Below, piece by piece: positions 37,846-46,474 of a DNA stretch of 64,000 nucleotides. Made by a program: the position numbers and the translations under genes. Numbering within the stretch: the stretch's first letter is position 1; every line of letters starts with the position of its first letter. The stretch lies in NCBI RefSeq assembly GCF_008326425.1, contig NZ_AP018929.1, forward strand, positions 448,875 through 512,874. The letters are read 5' to 3'. The DNA comes from Sulfuracidifex tepidarius. GTDB lineage: Archaea > Thermoproteota > Thermoprotei_A > Sulfolobales > Sulfolobaceae. The notes below the pieces were generated by a model that saw nothing but the letters and a program-made list of their open reading frames with translations, was not told the DNA's origin and ran no database searches.

Positions 37846-38405
37846 AAACCTGGAGTACAACTATTCCATGAAGCCTTGAAGTATTCTCCTCTCTTTATGA
37901 TTAATTTGTAAGGATTGAAGAGAGGAATGGAGAAGCTCCTCCCGTAGGATGCCACAGCCACCTTCGACGGCGATACCCAATCTGGGACGTACACATCTAT
38001 CTTAATCTTCATCGAAGGAGATTTTAACACGACAGCGGAGAAAAGGAGAGGGTAGGTTTGTTCCCCTAGGATAAGTTCGCCTTCCGCCTTAAAGGAGCCT
38101 CCCTGCAATGAAAATATCGGATTCCACGAGGTCCTCCTTCCCAGCACAAATGCCTTTATAGAGTCGAGTTCAAGCGAACCTTCGCCGATTACAGAGAGAT
38201 TCACTTTGGTTCTGTTCTGTCTCAGGTAAACCTCATGAAAGATTGTCTTAACGTCTCCTGTAGTCACGTACCTTCCTATCCTCCTTATCACTCCGCTCTC
38301 TTCCAAGAACTTCAACCGGTCTTCTCCTAACTCCTTTTTAAGATGTGAAACTTCTTTGGATTCTGAGAGTAAATCGAAAATTTTTATGCAATTTTCCTTC
38401 ATCAT
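37806..38405 (-). CDS. winged-helix-like N-terminus with beta domain, hypothetical
   Basis: A 199-residue soluble protein. The N-terminus (CIKIFDLLSESKEVSHLKKE, then LKFLEESGVIRRIGRYVTTG) is a good winged-helix candidate with recognition helix and wing. It is followed by a beta domain (KVNLSVIGEGSLELDSIKAF, KIKIDVYVPDWVSPSKVAVA). It overlaps the convergent gene at 37090-37845 by 40 bases at the 3-prime ends, which would give antisense transcripts. A decayed third relative may lie directly upstream at 38422-38721. Two ATGs in tandem open the frame; either could be used. No known family was recognised. Confidence 0.6.
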   Translation of the reverse strand: MMKENCIKIFDLLSESKEVSHLKKELGEDRLKFLEESGVIRRIGRYVTTGDVKTIFHEVYLRQNRTKVNLSVIGEGSLELDSIKAFVLGRRTSWNPIFSLQGGSFKAEGELILGEQTYPLLFSAVVLKSPSMKIKIDVYVPDWVSPSKVAVASYGRSFSIPLFNPYKLIIKRGEYFKASWNSCTPGFYSVFVSAGVTLK

Positions 38406-38421
38406 AGTCCTATATGCTTAT

Positions 38422-38721
38422 CTATGCAAAGAGATAATTTAAGCATTTTATGTAACGTTTTCCTATCTGACTTACCCCAGTGAACGTCCTTGAGGACTCC
38501 GCCCTAGATTTCGCCGAGGAGACTCCTAGGTAATCTGAATTGAGGAAGACTTTGAGTCGGCACGGGACAGAGGCGTTACAATGTTCTCGCTTCGTGATAT
38601 CTAGACGCTTATCCTTCAAATACTTTGAATGTCTAACTTCAGATCCATTTAAAAAAGGTTGCACATCTCGCTTAACTCTCGTGAGATGGGAAACCCCGAA
38701 TCTCAGCGTAAAACTTGGCAT
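38422..38721 (-). pseudogene. possible relic of a third winged-helix/beta paralogue
   Basis: The 99-codon frame contains CRLKVFLNSDYLGVSSAKSR followed by AESSRTFTG, which resembles IKIDVYVPDWVSPSKVAVAS of the gene at 37806-38405 in spacing and several residues. The N-terminal winged-helix part is missing. This could also be a chance frame, hence the low confidence. Confidence 0.3.
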
Positions 38722-38866
38722 ATTCTTAATCTTATCCCTCCGTAAGACATAGGATAATCACGTCTTCCCGATGAAGATTTTCCCTTAAAAGAAATTAACT
38801 AGAAGTATAAAGAGAAACATGTCATTTCTGAAAAATCCAAATATTATAAATTATTGAGAAAACGAG

Positions 38867-39610
38867 CTATCCTTGCGATTGTTCCTCCTGTTGATTTGGT
38901 TTCTCCTGTTGAGGTTTTTGTTCTTGAGGTGGCTGTTGGTAGTTCTGAGGTGGATAAGGTCTCTGATATTCAGGCGGAGGGTACTGCTGACCGTAAGGTG
39001 GAGCAGGAGGTTGTCCGTACGGCTGTCCATAAGGCTGACCTAGCGGTTGCATTGGTGGAGCCATCATTACGGCCTGCACGATAGTGTTCATCAGTTGTTT
39101 CTCCCCTGCGTAGTCCTTATATATTCCGTAGGCGTCCATACCTCCTCCAACCATGGAAAGGAGTTTGCTGTGCAGGAGCATGTCCGAAATGCCCACTGTA
39201 GCACCTGCGGTCAAGAGATCGCTCATAAGGTTCGCGATCCCAGTTTCCGCCATTATAAAGCCTTGACCTTGACAGAGCCTCACTGTATACGCCTTGTTCT
39301 GGTCCGTGAGCATTCCCAACACGCTGTGGTGTTGAGCTTGTATTACAGCTAAGTTCTGCCCCACCATAGGAAACGCCTGAAAACCCTGCCCCATTAGATA
39401 CATCTGTAGTTGCTGTGCTACATACTGTAGGTTAACCGGATATTGAGTAGGTATCATCTGCTGTTTTCCCCCTAAGCTAACTGACTGATCGCACATCGTC
39501 ATCATGTTGTTCTGTTGTCCGTATTGTTGACTATATGGTTCCTCGTAAGGTTGTGGATAAGGTTGGCCGTATCCCTGCTCCGGATTTCCATAAGGATTAG
39601 GATTATACAT
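38867..39610 (-). CDS. Tyr/Pro/Gln-rich protein with central domain, hypothetical
   Basis: A 247-residue protein. Residues 1-36 are rich in Tyr, Pro, Gln and Gly (NPEQGYGQPYPQPYEEPYSQ). The centre (about 50-185) is a folded domain: LQYVAQQLQMYLMGQGFQAF, HHSVLGMLTDQNKAYTVRLC, QGFIMAETGIANLMSDLLTA. From about 190 to the end come PYGQP-type repeats and a Gln/Glu/Lys-rich tail. No membrane helix. The tails resemble the linkers of the protein at 25223-25750 and of the zinc-ribbon membrane proteins. Such tails are often disordered and may mediate weak multivalent contacts; this is inference. Family not recognised. Confidence 0.6.
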   Translation of the reverse strand: MYNPNPYGNPEQGYGQPYPQPYEEPYSQQYGQQNNMMTMCDQSVSLGGKQQMIPTQYPVNLQYVAQQLQMYLMGQGFQAFPMVGQNLAVIQAQHHSVLGMLTDQNKAYTVRLCQGQGFIMAETGIANLMSDLLTAGATVGISDMLLHSKLLSMVGGGMDAYGIYKDYAGEKQLMNTIVQAVMMAPPMQPLGQPYGQPYGQPPAPPYGQQYPPPEYQRPYPPQNYQQPPQEQKPQQEKPNQQEEQSQG

Positions 39611-39955
39611 AATATTGTATTAAGGATCATAGTACTAAAAAACATCCATATCAAGAGCAAATTTTAAAATTATGATGCATCTTTGTCCTCGTTTCATGAT
39701 ACCTCTTACTTTCATTAGTTTTACTAATTTTAGATAAAAATTTATTTACTATTATTGCCTTGTCCTATTGTGTTACATAAAAATAGGGATTTCAAGAGGA
39801 AATTCCTCATTCCAACCCGATTGGAAGAAAACCTATCTAAGTACTCCGTAAGGTTTGACCTCGCTTGGTTATGAAGGTGATACGAAAAGCCACTTGTATT
39901 TAATGTATAATTGAAAGTCAGATATATTTATAAATCTTTGCTTTGTTTTTTACAT
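39611..39955. other. intergenic region
   Basis: AT-rich; no coding frame recognised. It holds the TATA box of the next gene. Confidence 0.5.
39921..39935 (+). promoter_or_regulatory. TATA box of the large beta-sandwich surface protein
   Basis: gatatatttataaat lies about 21-35 bases before ATG 39956, which decides that ATG as the start over the in-frame upstream codons. Confidence 0.55.
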
Positions 39956-42241
39956 ATGAATAAAACTATTACTCTTATAGCTACTGTTATAATTGTAGCT
40001 ATAGCCGTTATAGGCATGGTCTTTTTCCTTCACGTCCCAAGTTCCACTGCACCAACCGCCTCGAGCACGTCCGCTTCTCATACATCGAGCTCCTCAAAGT
40101 CTTCAAGTAACGGCTTCTTGACCGTACAAGTCGAGAACGCAACTGCGCTAAGTGAAAATTACGGAGTTAGCGGTCAAGGGTTCTACGTGTTCATTCAAGT
40201 TCATAACGAACTTTCCCGCACTCTCTACTTAGAGCCCGACGAAGTGAAACTGGTGACCTCAACAGGGAGCTATTCCCCAGACTTCTTCAATGGAGCATTT
40301 CAACCCACCCTTGAAGTTCCTCCAGGGGACACCGTGAACGTGACTTACCCGTTCGTTATACCGTTCAATTCCGTCCCGGAGAAGGTAGAGCTGGTGAACA
40401 GCACGTTGAACCTTTTGACCAGTGTTTCATTCCCTTCACCAAAAGCTTATGTTTCCATGGTAAGGCTTTATTACAGCTCCAACGACTCAGAGATATCCAC
40501 CGGGAACACGGGGTACTTCAAAGTGGAGAGCGGAAAGCCTTATCAAGTGAGCGTTTCGGTGTACTCGAGCCACTCCTCCTTACCAGTCCTCATAGACGAA
40601 GTTGAAGGCAGTCCGTACGTGAAACTCGATTCCCCCGTGTGTATAACTCCCCACAGTTACGGGACTCTGAACCTAACCGTGAATATACCAAACGAGAGCT
40701 ACTACGGCACCATTAACTTGGTTTTCCTATCCTTGATAAACAGTTCGTCGATTAGCTTCAAAGCAACCCCAATTAACGGTGAGGCTATAGCTTTGGAGAA
40801 CAACGAACAAGGCTATACTTGTCTTATATACAACGTCACTTTAACTTACAACGGAGGATCCATTTTCTATCCCAACCCTCAAGACTTCGTGCTGATTACC
40901 AACTTAGTTAGCGCTAAAGGAACTACTGCGTCCTTTGACGCTCTGCCCAACTCAGGCATGGAGAGAGGGGTGACAGTGTCCGGTCTAGTTTTCTTCAAGG
41001 TCCCTGCACACGCAACTCCGGTGAAACTGTATTACGAGGACAGCGACGGAATAAAGGTGGTCTCTGAACCCACGTCATCTCCATCAATAGCTTACTCTCT
41101 GTTGAGTGGAATAAACGCTAACGTGATAACTAGTTACACTGATGTAAGCACCAGTGTACCATTATTCTTTTCATCATCAGGGTTCACCGGGCAAAACGTT
41201 ACCTTGACTTTCAGCGTTTACGACGGAAACAACGCACCGTTACCTCTCTCTAACGTCACCCTCTCTCCAGGTTTTCAGGTATTGTACCAGAACGTCACAG
41301 GTAAGATAGTCCCTCCCTTCACTACGTATGACTTTGAGGTTGTGGCTAAATACCCTGAGTTCAGCTACTACGGACCGATGAACATAACAGTTTACTCTGG
41401 GGTACCTCACTTCGTGACAATGAAAGTACTAAACTACACAATAGATTCAGCTGACGCACAAGCTGCTGGCTACAACGGAGAAAAATACTTGCTGTTCAAC
41501 TTAAGTGTGACCTACAGCGGTCCTGGGAACCTCTACTTCTACCCTCAGGACATTTACTTGGTTACTAATCAAGGTGTGTTCCAAGGTGCTCAGAATTACG
41601 ACAATTTGATCTTGGGATCCAACCAATTCCTGTCCTCGGAGACTATGCCCACCGGAGACGTGATATATGGTTATGTTAGCTTCTTAGTACCTTCCACAGC
41701 TCAACCGATCCAACTTGAGTATAACTCTTCTGGAGAGTTACAAGCGGTGACCAACATAAACGTGATCCCCAATACTGTAACCAGAATAGAGGGAGCCTCG
41801 CTCAACACTACCTCTTCTGCCGTGTCATGTTATTTCCCAAGTACGCCCTTCACATATAGTTCATATTTCAGTGGAGAGACAATAAACGTTTCTATGTACT
41901 TCCAAAGCAATAATTATTTCTCAATCCAGGGTTGGAAAATAAACTACCCGTTCAAGATAGTAGAACAAGGACCTACATCGGCTAAACCGTTGTCTTATGG
42001 ATATGACCTGCAGACGTGGTTGGTGATAGAAATTCTTAACACAAGCTATTATGGTAGTTTGCATATTACAGCGATAGTGTCATCATCACAGACACCCGCA
42101 TTTTTGAACCACTCCTCCCTCGAAATCAAGAGTAGCCTAACCATTGACCATAGCATTACCGCAAGAAACTCGTTGAATCTGAACCTCTTGCAAACCCAGA
42201 GTCTATTTCTATATTACTGCGAAAAAGATGCTACGTATTAA
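39956..42241 (+). CDS. large anchored surface protein with repeated beta-sandwich modules
   Basis: A 761-residue protein with an N-terminal helix (TLIATVIIVAIAVIGMVFFL), a Ser/Thr-rich spacer, then at least three related modules: TVQVENATALSENYGVSGQG, EAIALENNEQGYTCLIYNVT and MKVLNYTIDSADAQAAGYNG, each followed by a strand with (F/Y)xPxxxxLVT. Between them lie other beta domains with ITPHSYGTLNLTVNIPNESY-type motifs. The first module is paralogous to the protein at 10722-12026. More than 20 N-glycosylation sequons point to the cell exterior. The end overlaps the convergent gene at 42238-42651 by 4 bases. A modular envelope or adhesion role is likely, with no enzymatic motif. Confidence 0.7.
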   Translation: MNKTITLIATVIIVAIAVIGMVFFLHVPSSTAPTASSTSASHTSSSSKSSSNGFLTVQVENATALSENYGVSGQGFYVFIQVHNELSRTLYLEPDEVKLVTSTGSYSPDFFNGAFQPTLEVPPGDTVNVTYPFVIPFNSVPEKVELVNSTLNLLTSVSFPSPKAYVSMVRLYYSSNDSEISTGNTGYFKVESGKPYQVSVSVYSSHSSLPVLIDEVEGSPYVKLDSPVCITPHSYGTLNLTVNIPNESYYGTINLVFLSLINSSSISFKATPINGEAIALENNEQGYTCLIYNVTLTYNGGSIFYPNPQDFVLITNLVSAKGTTASFDALPNSGMERGVTVSGLVFFKVPAHATPVKLYYEDSDGIKVVSEPTSSPSIAYSLLSGINANVITSYTDVSTSVPLFFSSSGFTGQNVTLTFSVYDGNNAPLPLSNVTLSPGFQVLYQNVTGKIVPPFTTYDFEVVAKYPEFSYYGPMNITVYSGVPHFVTMKVLNYTIDSADAQAAGYNGEKYLLFNLSVTYSGPGNLYFYPQDIYLVTNQGVFQGAQNYDNLILGSNQFLSSETMPTGDVIYGYVSFLVPSTAQPIQLEYNSSGELQAVTNINVIPNTVTRIEGASLNTTSSAVSCYFPSTPFTYSSYFSGETINVSMYFQSNNYFSIQGWKINYPFKIVEQGPTSAKPLSYGYDLQTWLVIEILNTSYYGSLHITAIVSSSQTPAFLNHSSLEIKSSLTIDHSITARNSLNLNLLQTQSLFLYYCEKDATY

Positions 42242-42651
42242 CCTTGCAGTTCATTCTTAATTTTTTGTATTTTCTCAATTTCCTCTCCTATAAACTGTTT
42301 GATCCATTCATACCTTAATTGTGACAGAAGGTTCCTTATATCTCTTGGAGATGGATTCCCTTGTTTCCGCTCATTGAAGAGGGAGAGAGCTAGAGAAGTC
42401 ATCTCCGATATACCCTCATACGCACCTTCCAGTTTACACGCTACGTCTTTCATCTCTCCCTTGGGTACAGCACAAGGCGTATTCCTCCTGTGTATACCGT
42501 GGATCATGGCCAGACATTGGAGAAGTCTTCGTTCAGCCTTGTAAGCTCTGAAGGCGGCCAGCTTCAGGTCACCTCGCTTTAATCTAACGTAAGCTACCTC
42601 AAAGTCCTTAACGCTCATCCTAGCGTATGTTTCCTCGTCTCTGATAGGCAT
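42238..42651 (-). CDS. small helical protein, possibly HEPN/PaREP1-like
   Basis: A 137-residue soluble, all-helical basic protein. The start MPIRDEETYARMSVKDFEVA, then YVRLKRGDLKLAAFRAYKAE, resembles the first helices of PaREP1/HEPN-type archaeal proteins, where a RGDL-x-x-AA segment is common. The R-x4-6-H catalytic motif of HEPN RNases is not obvious, although HGIHRR at about residues 51-56 is close. No nucleotidyltransferase partner lies beside it. It is convergent with the large surface-protein gene, overlapping it by 4 bases. Confidence 0.5.
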   Translation of the reverse strand: MPIRDEETYARMSVKDFEVAYVRLKRGDLKLAAFRAYKAERRLLQCLAMIHGIHRRNTPCAVPKGEMKDVACKLEGAYEGISEMTSLALSLFNERKQGNPSPRDIRNLLSQLRYEWIKQFIGEEIEKIQKIKNELQG

Positions 42652-43065
42652 TGCAGTATTTTATAGAGAAATACACAATAAGTCTTACCATCAATTCCTT
42701 ACGTTCATGAATGCGAAGCGCAACTCAAAGTTGTAAAGAGCTGAGGTAAAAATACATGTAGTCTATCAAAAGTTCTTTATAGATGCTCAGGGCGATTCAG
42801 GGATTCGTTGTGAAATGTAACAGTTTCTAATATATGATGTTCAATTTAATTATCCCTATCACTCTACGAAATCCACTGCAAGTTTGGTTTAACTCATTTA
42901 AAAGCAATTGCGAACTTTAGGAACTTATTAAATATCACATTTTGTTAGAACAAGGTGATTGCAAATGAAACATGAATGACTAGATCCTCAAACGCATTTT
43001 GCCGAAGAAGAGTTAAAAAATAGATTATATAGAAGAAAATTTATTAAAAAAATAATTTGTTATTA
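42652..43065. other. intergenic region without recognisable genes
   Basis: AT-rich, about 410 bases. No coding frame or repeat recognised. Confidence 0.5.
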
Positions 43066-44151
43066 CTAATTAGTAACTATCATCGCGTTAGAGGGGGCTA
43101 ACAAGTAAACTTCGTATACCGTAGAGGAGGTAATTGGCACCTCAGTACCAACAGGGTAATACGTTGACGTCTGGAAAGGTTCACTCTCATTATAAGTGAT
43201 ACCGGGACCAGCAGAGCCTATTGAAATGTACCAAGTGCCACCTAGGTCTTGAAGCGAAATTTTATACAAGACTACTGATAGGTAACCGTTAGTTATAGCG
43301 TCACGAATTTGCGTATATCTATACATGTTATTGAACTCGTAATCGTAATAATCCGATCCATTTAGGTGATTATAATCGGAGTTCTCTACCGGATAAGAAC
43401 TGTTCCAGAATAGCTGTACCCCGTCGTTTTCGTTCTGAGCATAGAAATACTCATAATAGTAATGATATACATTAGTTCCGTAGCCTCCTGAAGTGTAAAG
43501 AAGAATACCGAAGGGCGATGGCGCTGGTTCCCCGTCTTTAAAGAAATACATGGCAACACAAAAAGTGATGTTTTCGGGGAAAGTATAAATCATGGTAACG
43601 TTAGAGAAACCTTGGTAATAGGTGCCGTTTATGACCTGCGATACTAACTGAACCCCAGAGGTATCGTGAAAGGCAAGAGACGATGCTTCTTCAATCACGT
43701 ATGGCATCTTCAGACTTATAGCATGGGTTATCCCCACCTCAGTGTTCTGGAGATGGCTGGGATCCAAGTTTAGGGAACAGCTACTTACGTTGTACTCCTC
43801 CCCATTATTGGTAACAACTATGAACCATCCATTGTAACCTTGTGCTAACGATGACACTGGAACTGGTGTGGACGCGATAGTCAAGTCCTCCCTTTTCACG
43901 TTGCCATTAGGGAAAATTACGTAGTTTATTGTAAGAGTCTTCCCTGATGACGAGACCAGCTCTGGTTGTCCTTGGGACGAGTAGATCTCCTCTATAGGGC
44001 TGAATTCAAGGGAGTTGGAGATGGAACTACGCTGACTTAAGTAAAGGCTAGATTCTTCTCTCTCAATAAACATAAGTAAGCTGAGGCTACCTACCAGTAT
44101 AATTATCATGATTAGCCCGCCGAGTATTCCCGATATTGCCTTACGTTTCAT
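43066..44151 (-). CDS. pilin-like surface protein with class III signal peptide
   Basis: A 361-residue protein. The N-terminus MKRKAISGILGGLIMIIILV is a class III (archaeal type IV pilin) signal: a short basic leader, a K-A cleavage site for the PibD peptidase, then a hydrophobic stretch that would form the pilus core. A 300-residue extracellular beta domain follows, with many sequons and Tyr-rich segments (VYHYYYEYFYAQNEND). It is much larger than standard pilins, so it may be a tip adhesin, a solute-binding protein of the bindosome type or a minor pilin. No pilus assembly ATPase or membrane platform gene is nearby, so it would depend on machinery encoded elsewhere. Confidence 0.65.
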   Translation of the reverse strand: MKRKAISGILGGLIMIIILVGSLSLLMFIEREESSLYLSQRSSISNSLEFSPIEEIYSSQGQPELVSSSGKTLTINYVIFPNGNVKREDLTIASTPVPVSSLAQGYNGWFIVVTNNGEEYNVSSCSLNLDPSHLQNTEVGITHAISLKMPYVIEEASSLAFHDTSGVQLVSQVINGTYYQGFSNVTMIYTFPENITFCVAMYFFKDGEPAPSPFGILLYTSGGYGTNVYHYYYEYFYAQNENDGVQLFWNSSYPVENSDYNHLNGSDYYDYEFNNMYRYTQIRDAITNGYLSVVLYKISLQDLGGTWYISIGSAGPGITYNESEPFQTSTYYPVGTEVPITSSTVYEVYLLAPSNAMIVTN

Positions 44152-44192
44152 GTGAAAAAATTAAAAGTAAAAAGATACACGCGTCAGTGAAA

Positions 44193-44484
44193 GTGAACTG
44201 GCCCGTCATTGCTGGTCTCTACTACGCGATGGAGATCTCCTCCTTCTCAGACAACTTCCCCCTTCACCGGTAGCGGAGGCTCTAGGAACGGTATCGTTTC
44301 GTGATGCCAACACAAGAGAGTTACAGAGAGTTTGCTATCCAGAAGCTAGCTCTCTAGTCCAAAGTACGACCTTAGCCTTTCAACTGAGATCTAAGAATTA
44401 TTCACTTTTTTATAAAAACATTTATATAAGGGCTCCCTCACCTCAGGAGGGGTCTCCTACCCCTTAACCCCCGTAAAGTTAAAT
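44193..44484 (-). mobile_element. IS605-type miniature element, degenerate copy
   Basis: About 290 bases homologous to the element at 48036-48361, in the same orientation. Shared blocks include gtgaact at the right-end tip, gatggagat-tcct-cttctcag, cccccttcacc-agcggagg, a conserved cgt(t)tcgtgatgc piece, a TATA tract (tttatataaggg) and a left end running to acccccgtaaagttaaat. The terminal hairpins are mutated in this copy, so it is older. It sits only 12 bases past the stop of the permease gene at 44497. No open frame of note. Confidence 0.7.
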
Positions 44485-44496
44485 TCCCTCAATTAG

Positions 44497-46218
44497 TTAT
44501 GTCATCTCTTGCGTGCCTTGTTCTAACTCTCCTCTGAATACATGAACATCCCTCAGAGACGACCTTGTTGCGACGAAATGAACTGCTAACATGACCAGCG
44601 AAACTAGGATCACGTCATAAGGAAAGACCATCACTTGTAAAACCCCAAAAGGCCCAAAGTACGACATTAACAGGATAGTTACCATCATGAAGATAAGCCA
44701 GTAGCTAGCCCTCTTCTCCTCTTTCTCGAACTTTGAAAACCTCACTGAGGTCAAAGCAATGGCCACCAGGAACAGGAGGTAAACTCCAAAGTAGAGCATC
44801 TGATACCCTGTGACGGTCAAGTAGTAAGCACCAAGCAGAGTCCCAGTCAAGGGTATGGAAGCTAACCAGATTGACCTTGGAAAAAGGGAGAAAGCTATCA
44901 TACCTGAGAACATGGCAACACCTATATAAAACAGAATGGAGAACCCTGACCAATATATCAAGAGTCCCGCCATCACAGTAGAAAGAGGAGCAATCAGTTT
45001 CCACGGCTTGAGGGAAAAAGGTCTTCTCATCTCTGGTAATTTCTCCCTGAACACTTGTAGGTCTATTCCACCCATAACATAAGTGAGGACTGTGGCAGAT
45101 GTAGACACGTCAACTATGGAGTACCAAGAAGGTATAGGAAGGAGGAAGATAGCTGACGAGATAACTGTAGCTATCAGGGCCAAAGTTGGGATCCCCTTGC
45201 TGTTTACCCGTGAGAAATTTTCGGGGATGTATCCATTAAGTGATGACGCATAGAACGTTCTTGTGGTAGTGCCAGTATAAATGATTCCTGTCCCAGCGGG
45301 GGAGAAAATCGCGTCGAAGGTTAGCAAGGAGACCCATATGTAAGTCAAGATAGATCCCTCATAGAACGCTGAAATGATGGGTGAATCGCTCATGGGCGAA
45401 CTAAGCAATCCTCCCCAATCTCCTACGGGCAGACCGGCAACGTTCCAGTTCAGTGCCCCTATGAAGGCTAACTGGAGAAGGGAGAAAATCCCCATAGACA
45501 CCATGAGGGAAGAGATAAGCGCGAACGGTATGTCCCTCTGAGGGTTCCTCCCCTCGCCTCCGTACTCTATGGCTTGTCTGAAACCTAGATAAGAGAAGAT
45601 TATCCCTGAGGATGGTATAGCAAAGAGGATCGCGTTTAATCCTTGGGGACCTGCTACCTCCTTAGGGATGAACGTGGAGAAGTTGCCTTGGTTAAATTCG
45701 AACAACAGGAGAACCGAGGTCAGCGTGGGTATTAGCAACTTCCACCACCCTAGACCATGGCTTACTCTACCTAGGAACTTCACACCGGCATAATTCACCA
45801 GGAAGAAAATTGCTAGCAATACATAGGTCAAGACTATACCTAAGGGGGTGAGCCCTCCACTGTAAAGTGACGGAAAGTAATGGGAGAGGTATGTGGTCGT
45901 AGCTACCGCCTCTATCGCTACTGTTGATATGGCAGAAATCAAGTAAATCCAAGACATAACAAAGCCCACGATCTTTCCGTGAGTGACGTGGGGATACCTC
46001 ACTATACCTCCAGACATGGGCATTGAAGAGGAAATCTCGGCATAGGAGAGCGCTATCACCATCATCATTACACCTCCCAGTATCCACGCTACTACCGACG
46101 CAGGGCCAGCGTATGCTGCAGCAGCGAGTGGTGCGAAGAGCCACCCTGACCCTATTATCCCTCCAAGCGAAAGGTAAGTTAGCTCCCAACGGTTCAAAGT
46201 TTTTCTAAGACCGACCAT
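44497..46218 (-). CDS. APC-family amino-acid/polyamine permease
   Basis: A 573-residue polytopic membrane protein with about 14 helices. The first helix carries LSLGGIIGSGWLFAPLAAAA, the G-x-IIGSG-like substrate loop of the amino acid-polyamine-organocation superfamily. Helix 6 region FAIPSSGIIFSYLGFRQAIE and the loop YGGEGRNPQRDIPFAL (EaknPqk-like) confirm the family. The C-terminal part is longer than the usual 12-helix form. It likely imports amino acids by proton symport. A TATA-like gttttttaag lies about 18-30 bases upstream. A miniature element lies just downstream. Confidence 0.85.
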   Translation of the reverse strand: MVGLRKTLNRWELTYLSLGGIIGSGWLFAPLAAAAYAGPASVVAWILGGVMMMVIALSYAEISSSMPMSGGIVRYPHVTHGKIVGFVMSWIYLISAISTVAIEAVATTTYLSHYFPSLYSGGLTPLGIVLTYVLLAIFFLVNYAGVKFLGRVSHGLGWWKLLIPTLTSVLLLFEFNQGNFSTFIPKEVAGPQGLNAILFAIPSSGIIFSYLGFRQAIEYGGEGRNPQRDIPFALISSLMVSMGIFSLLQLAFIGALNWNVAGLPVGDWGGLLSSPMSDSPIISAFYEGSILTYIWVSLLTFDAIFSPAGTGIIYTGTTTRTFYASSLNGYIPENFSRVNSKGIPTLALIATVISSAIFLLPIPSWYSIVDVSTSATVLTYVMGGIDLQVFREKLPEMRRPFSLKPWKLIAPLSTVMAGLLIYWSGFSILFYIGVAMFSGMIAFSLFPRSIWLASIPLTGTLLGAYYLTVTGYQMLYFGVYLLFLVAIALTSVRFSKFEKEEKRASYWLIFMMVTILLMSYFGPFGVLQVMVFPYDVILVSLVMLAVHFVATRSSLRDVHVFRGELEQGTQEMT

Positions 46219-46474
46219 CGGAATTTAAACAAGATGTACTTTTCTTAAAAAACTGAAATCCGATAGTAGTTTAAACTCAGTCCCTCTTACGATATGCTAT
46301 ATCGTCATTAGAATATGCTACATGTTATCTGTTGTTTAAACTCGAACCCTAGAGTTTATAAGGTCCAAGACACCGAGGGAAGAGGCCTTTCCTCCTTTTT
46401 GTTATTGCCAAAAAGCTGATAACCTTATGTTGAAACTTAGTGAAACTTATTAACAGACCGTACTAAATAGTCCA

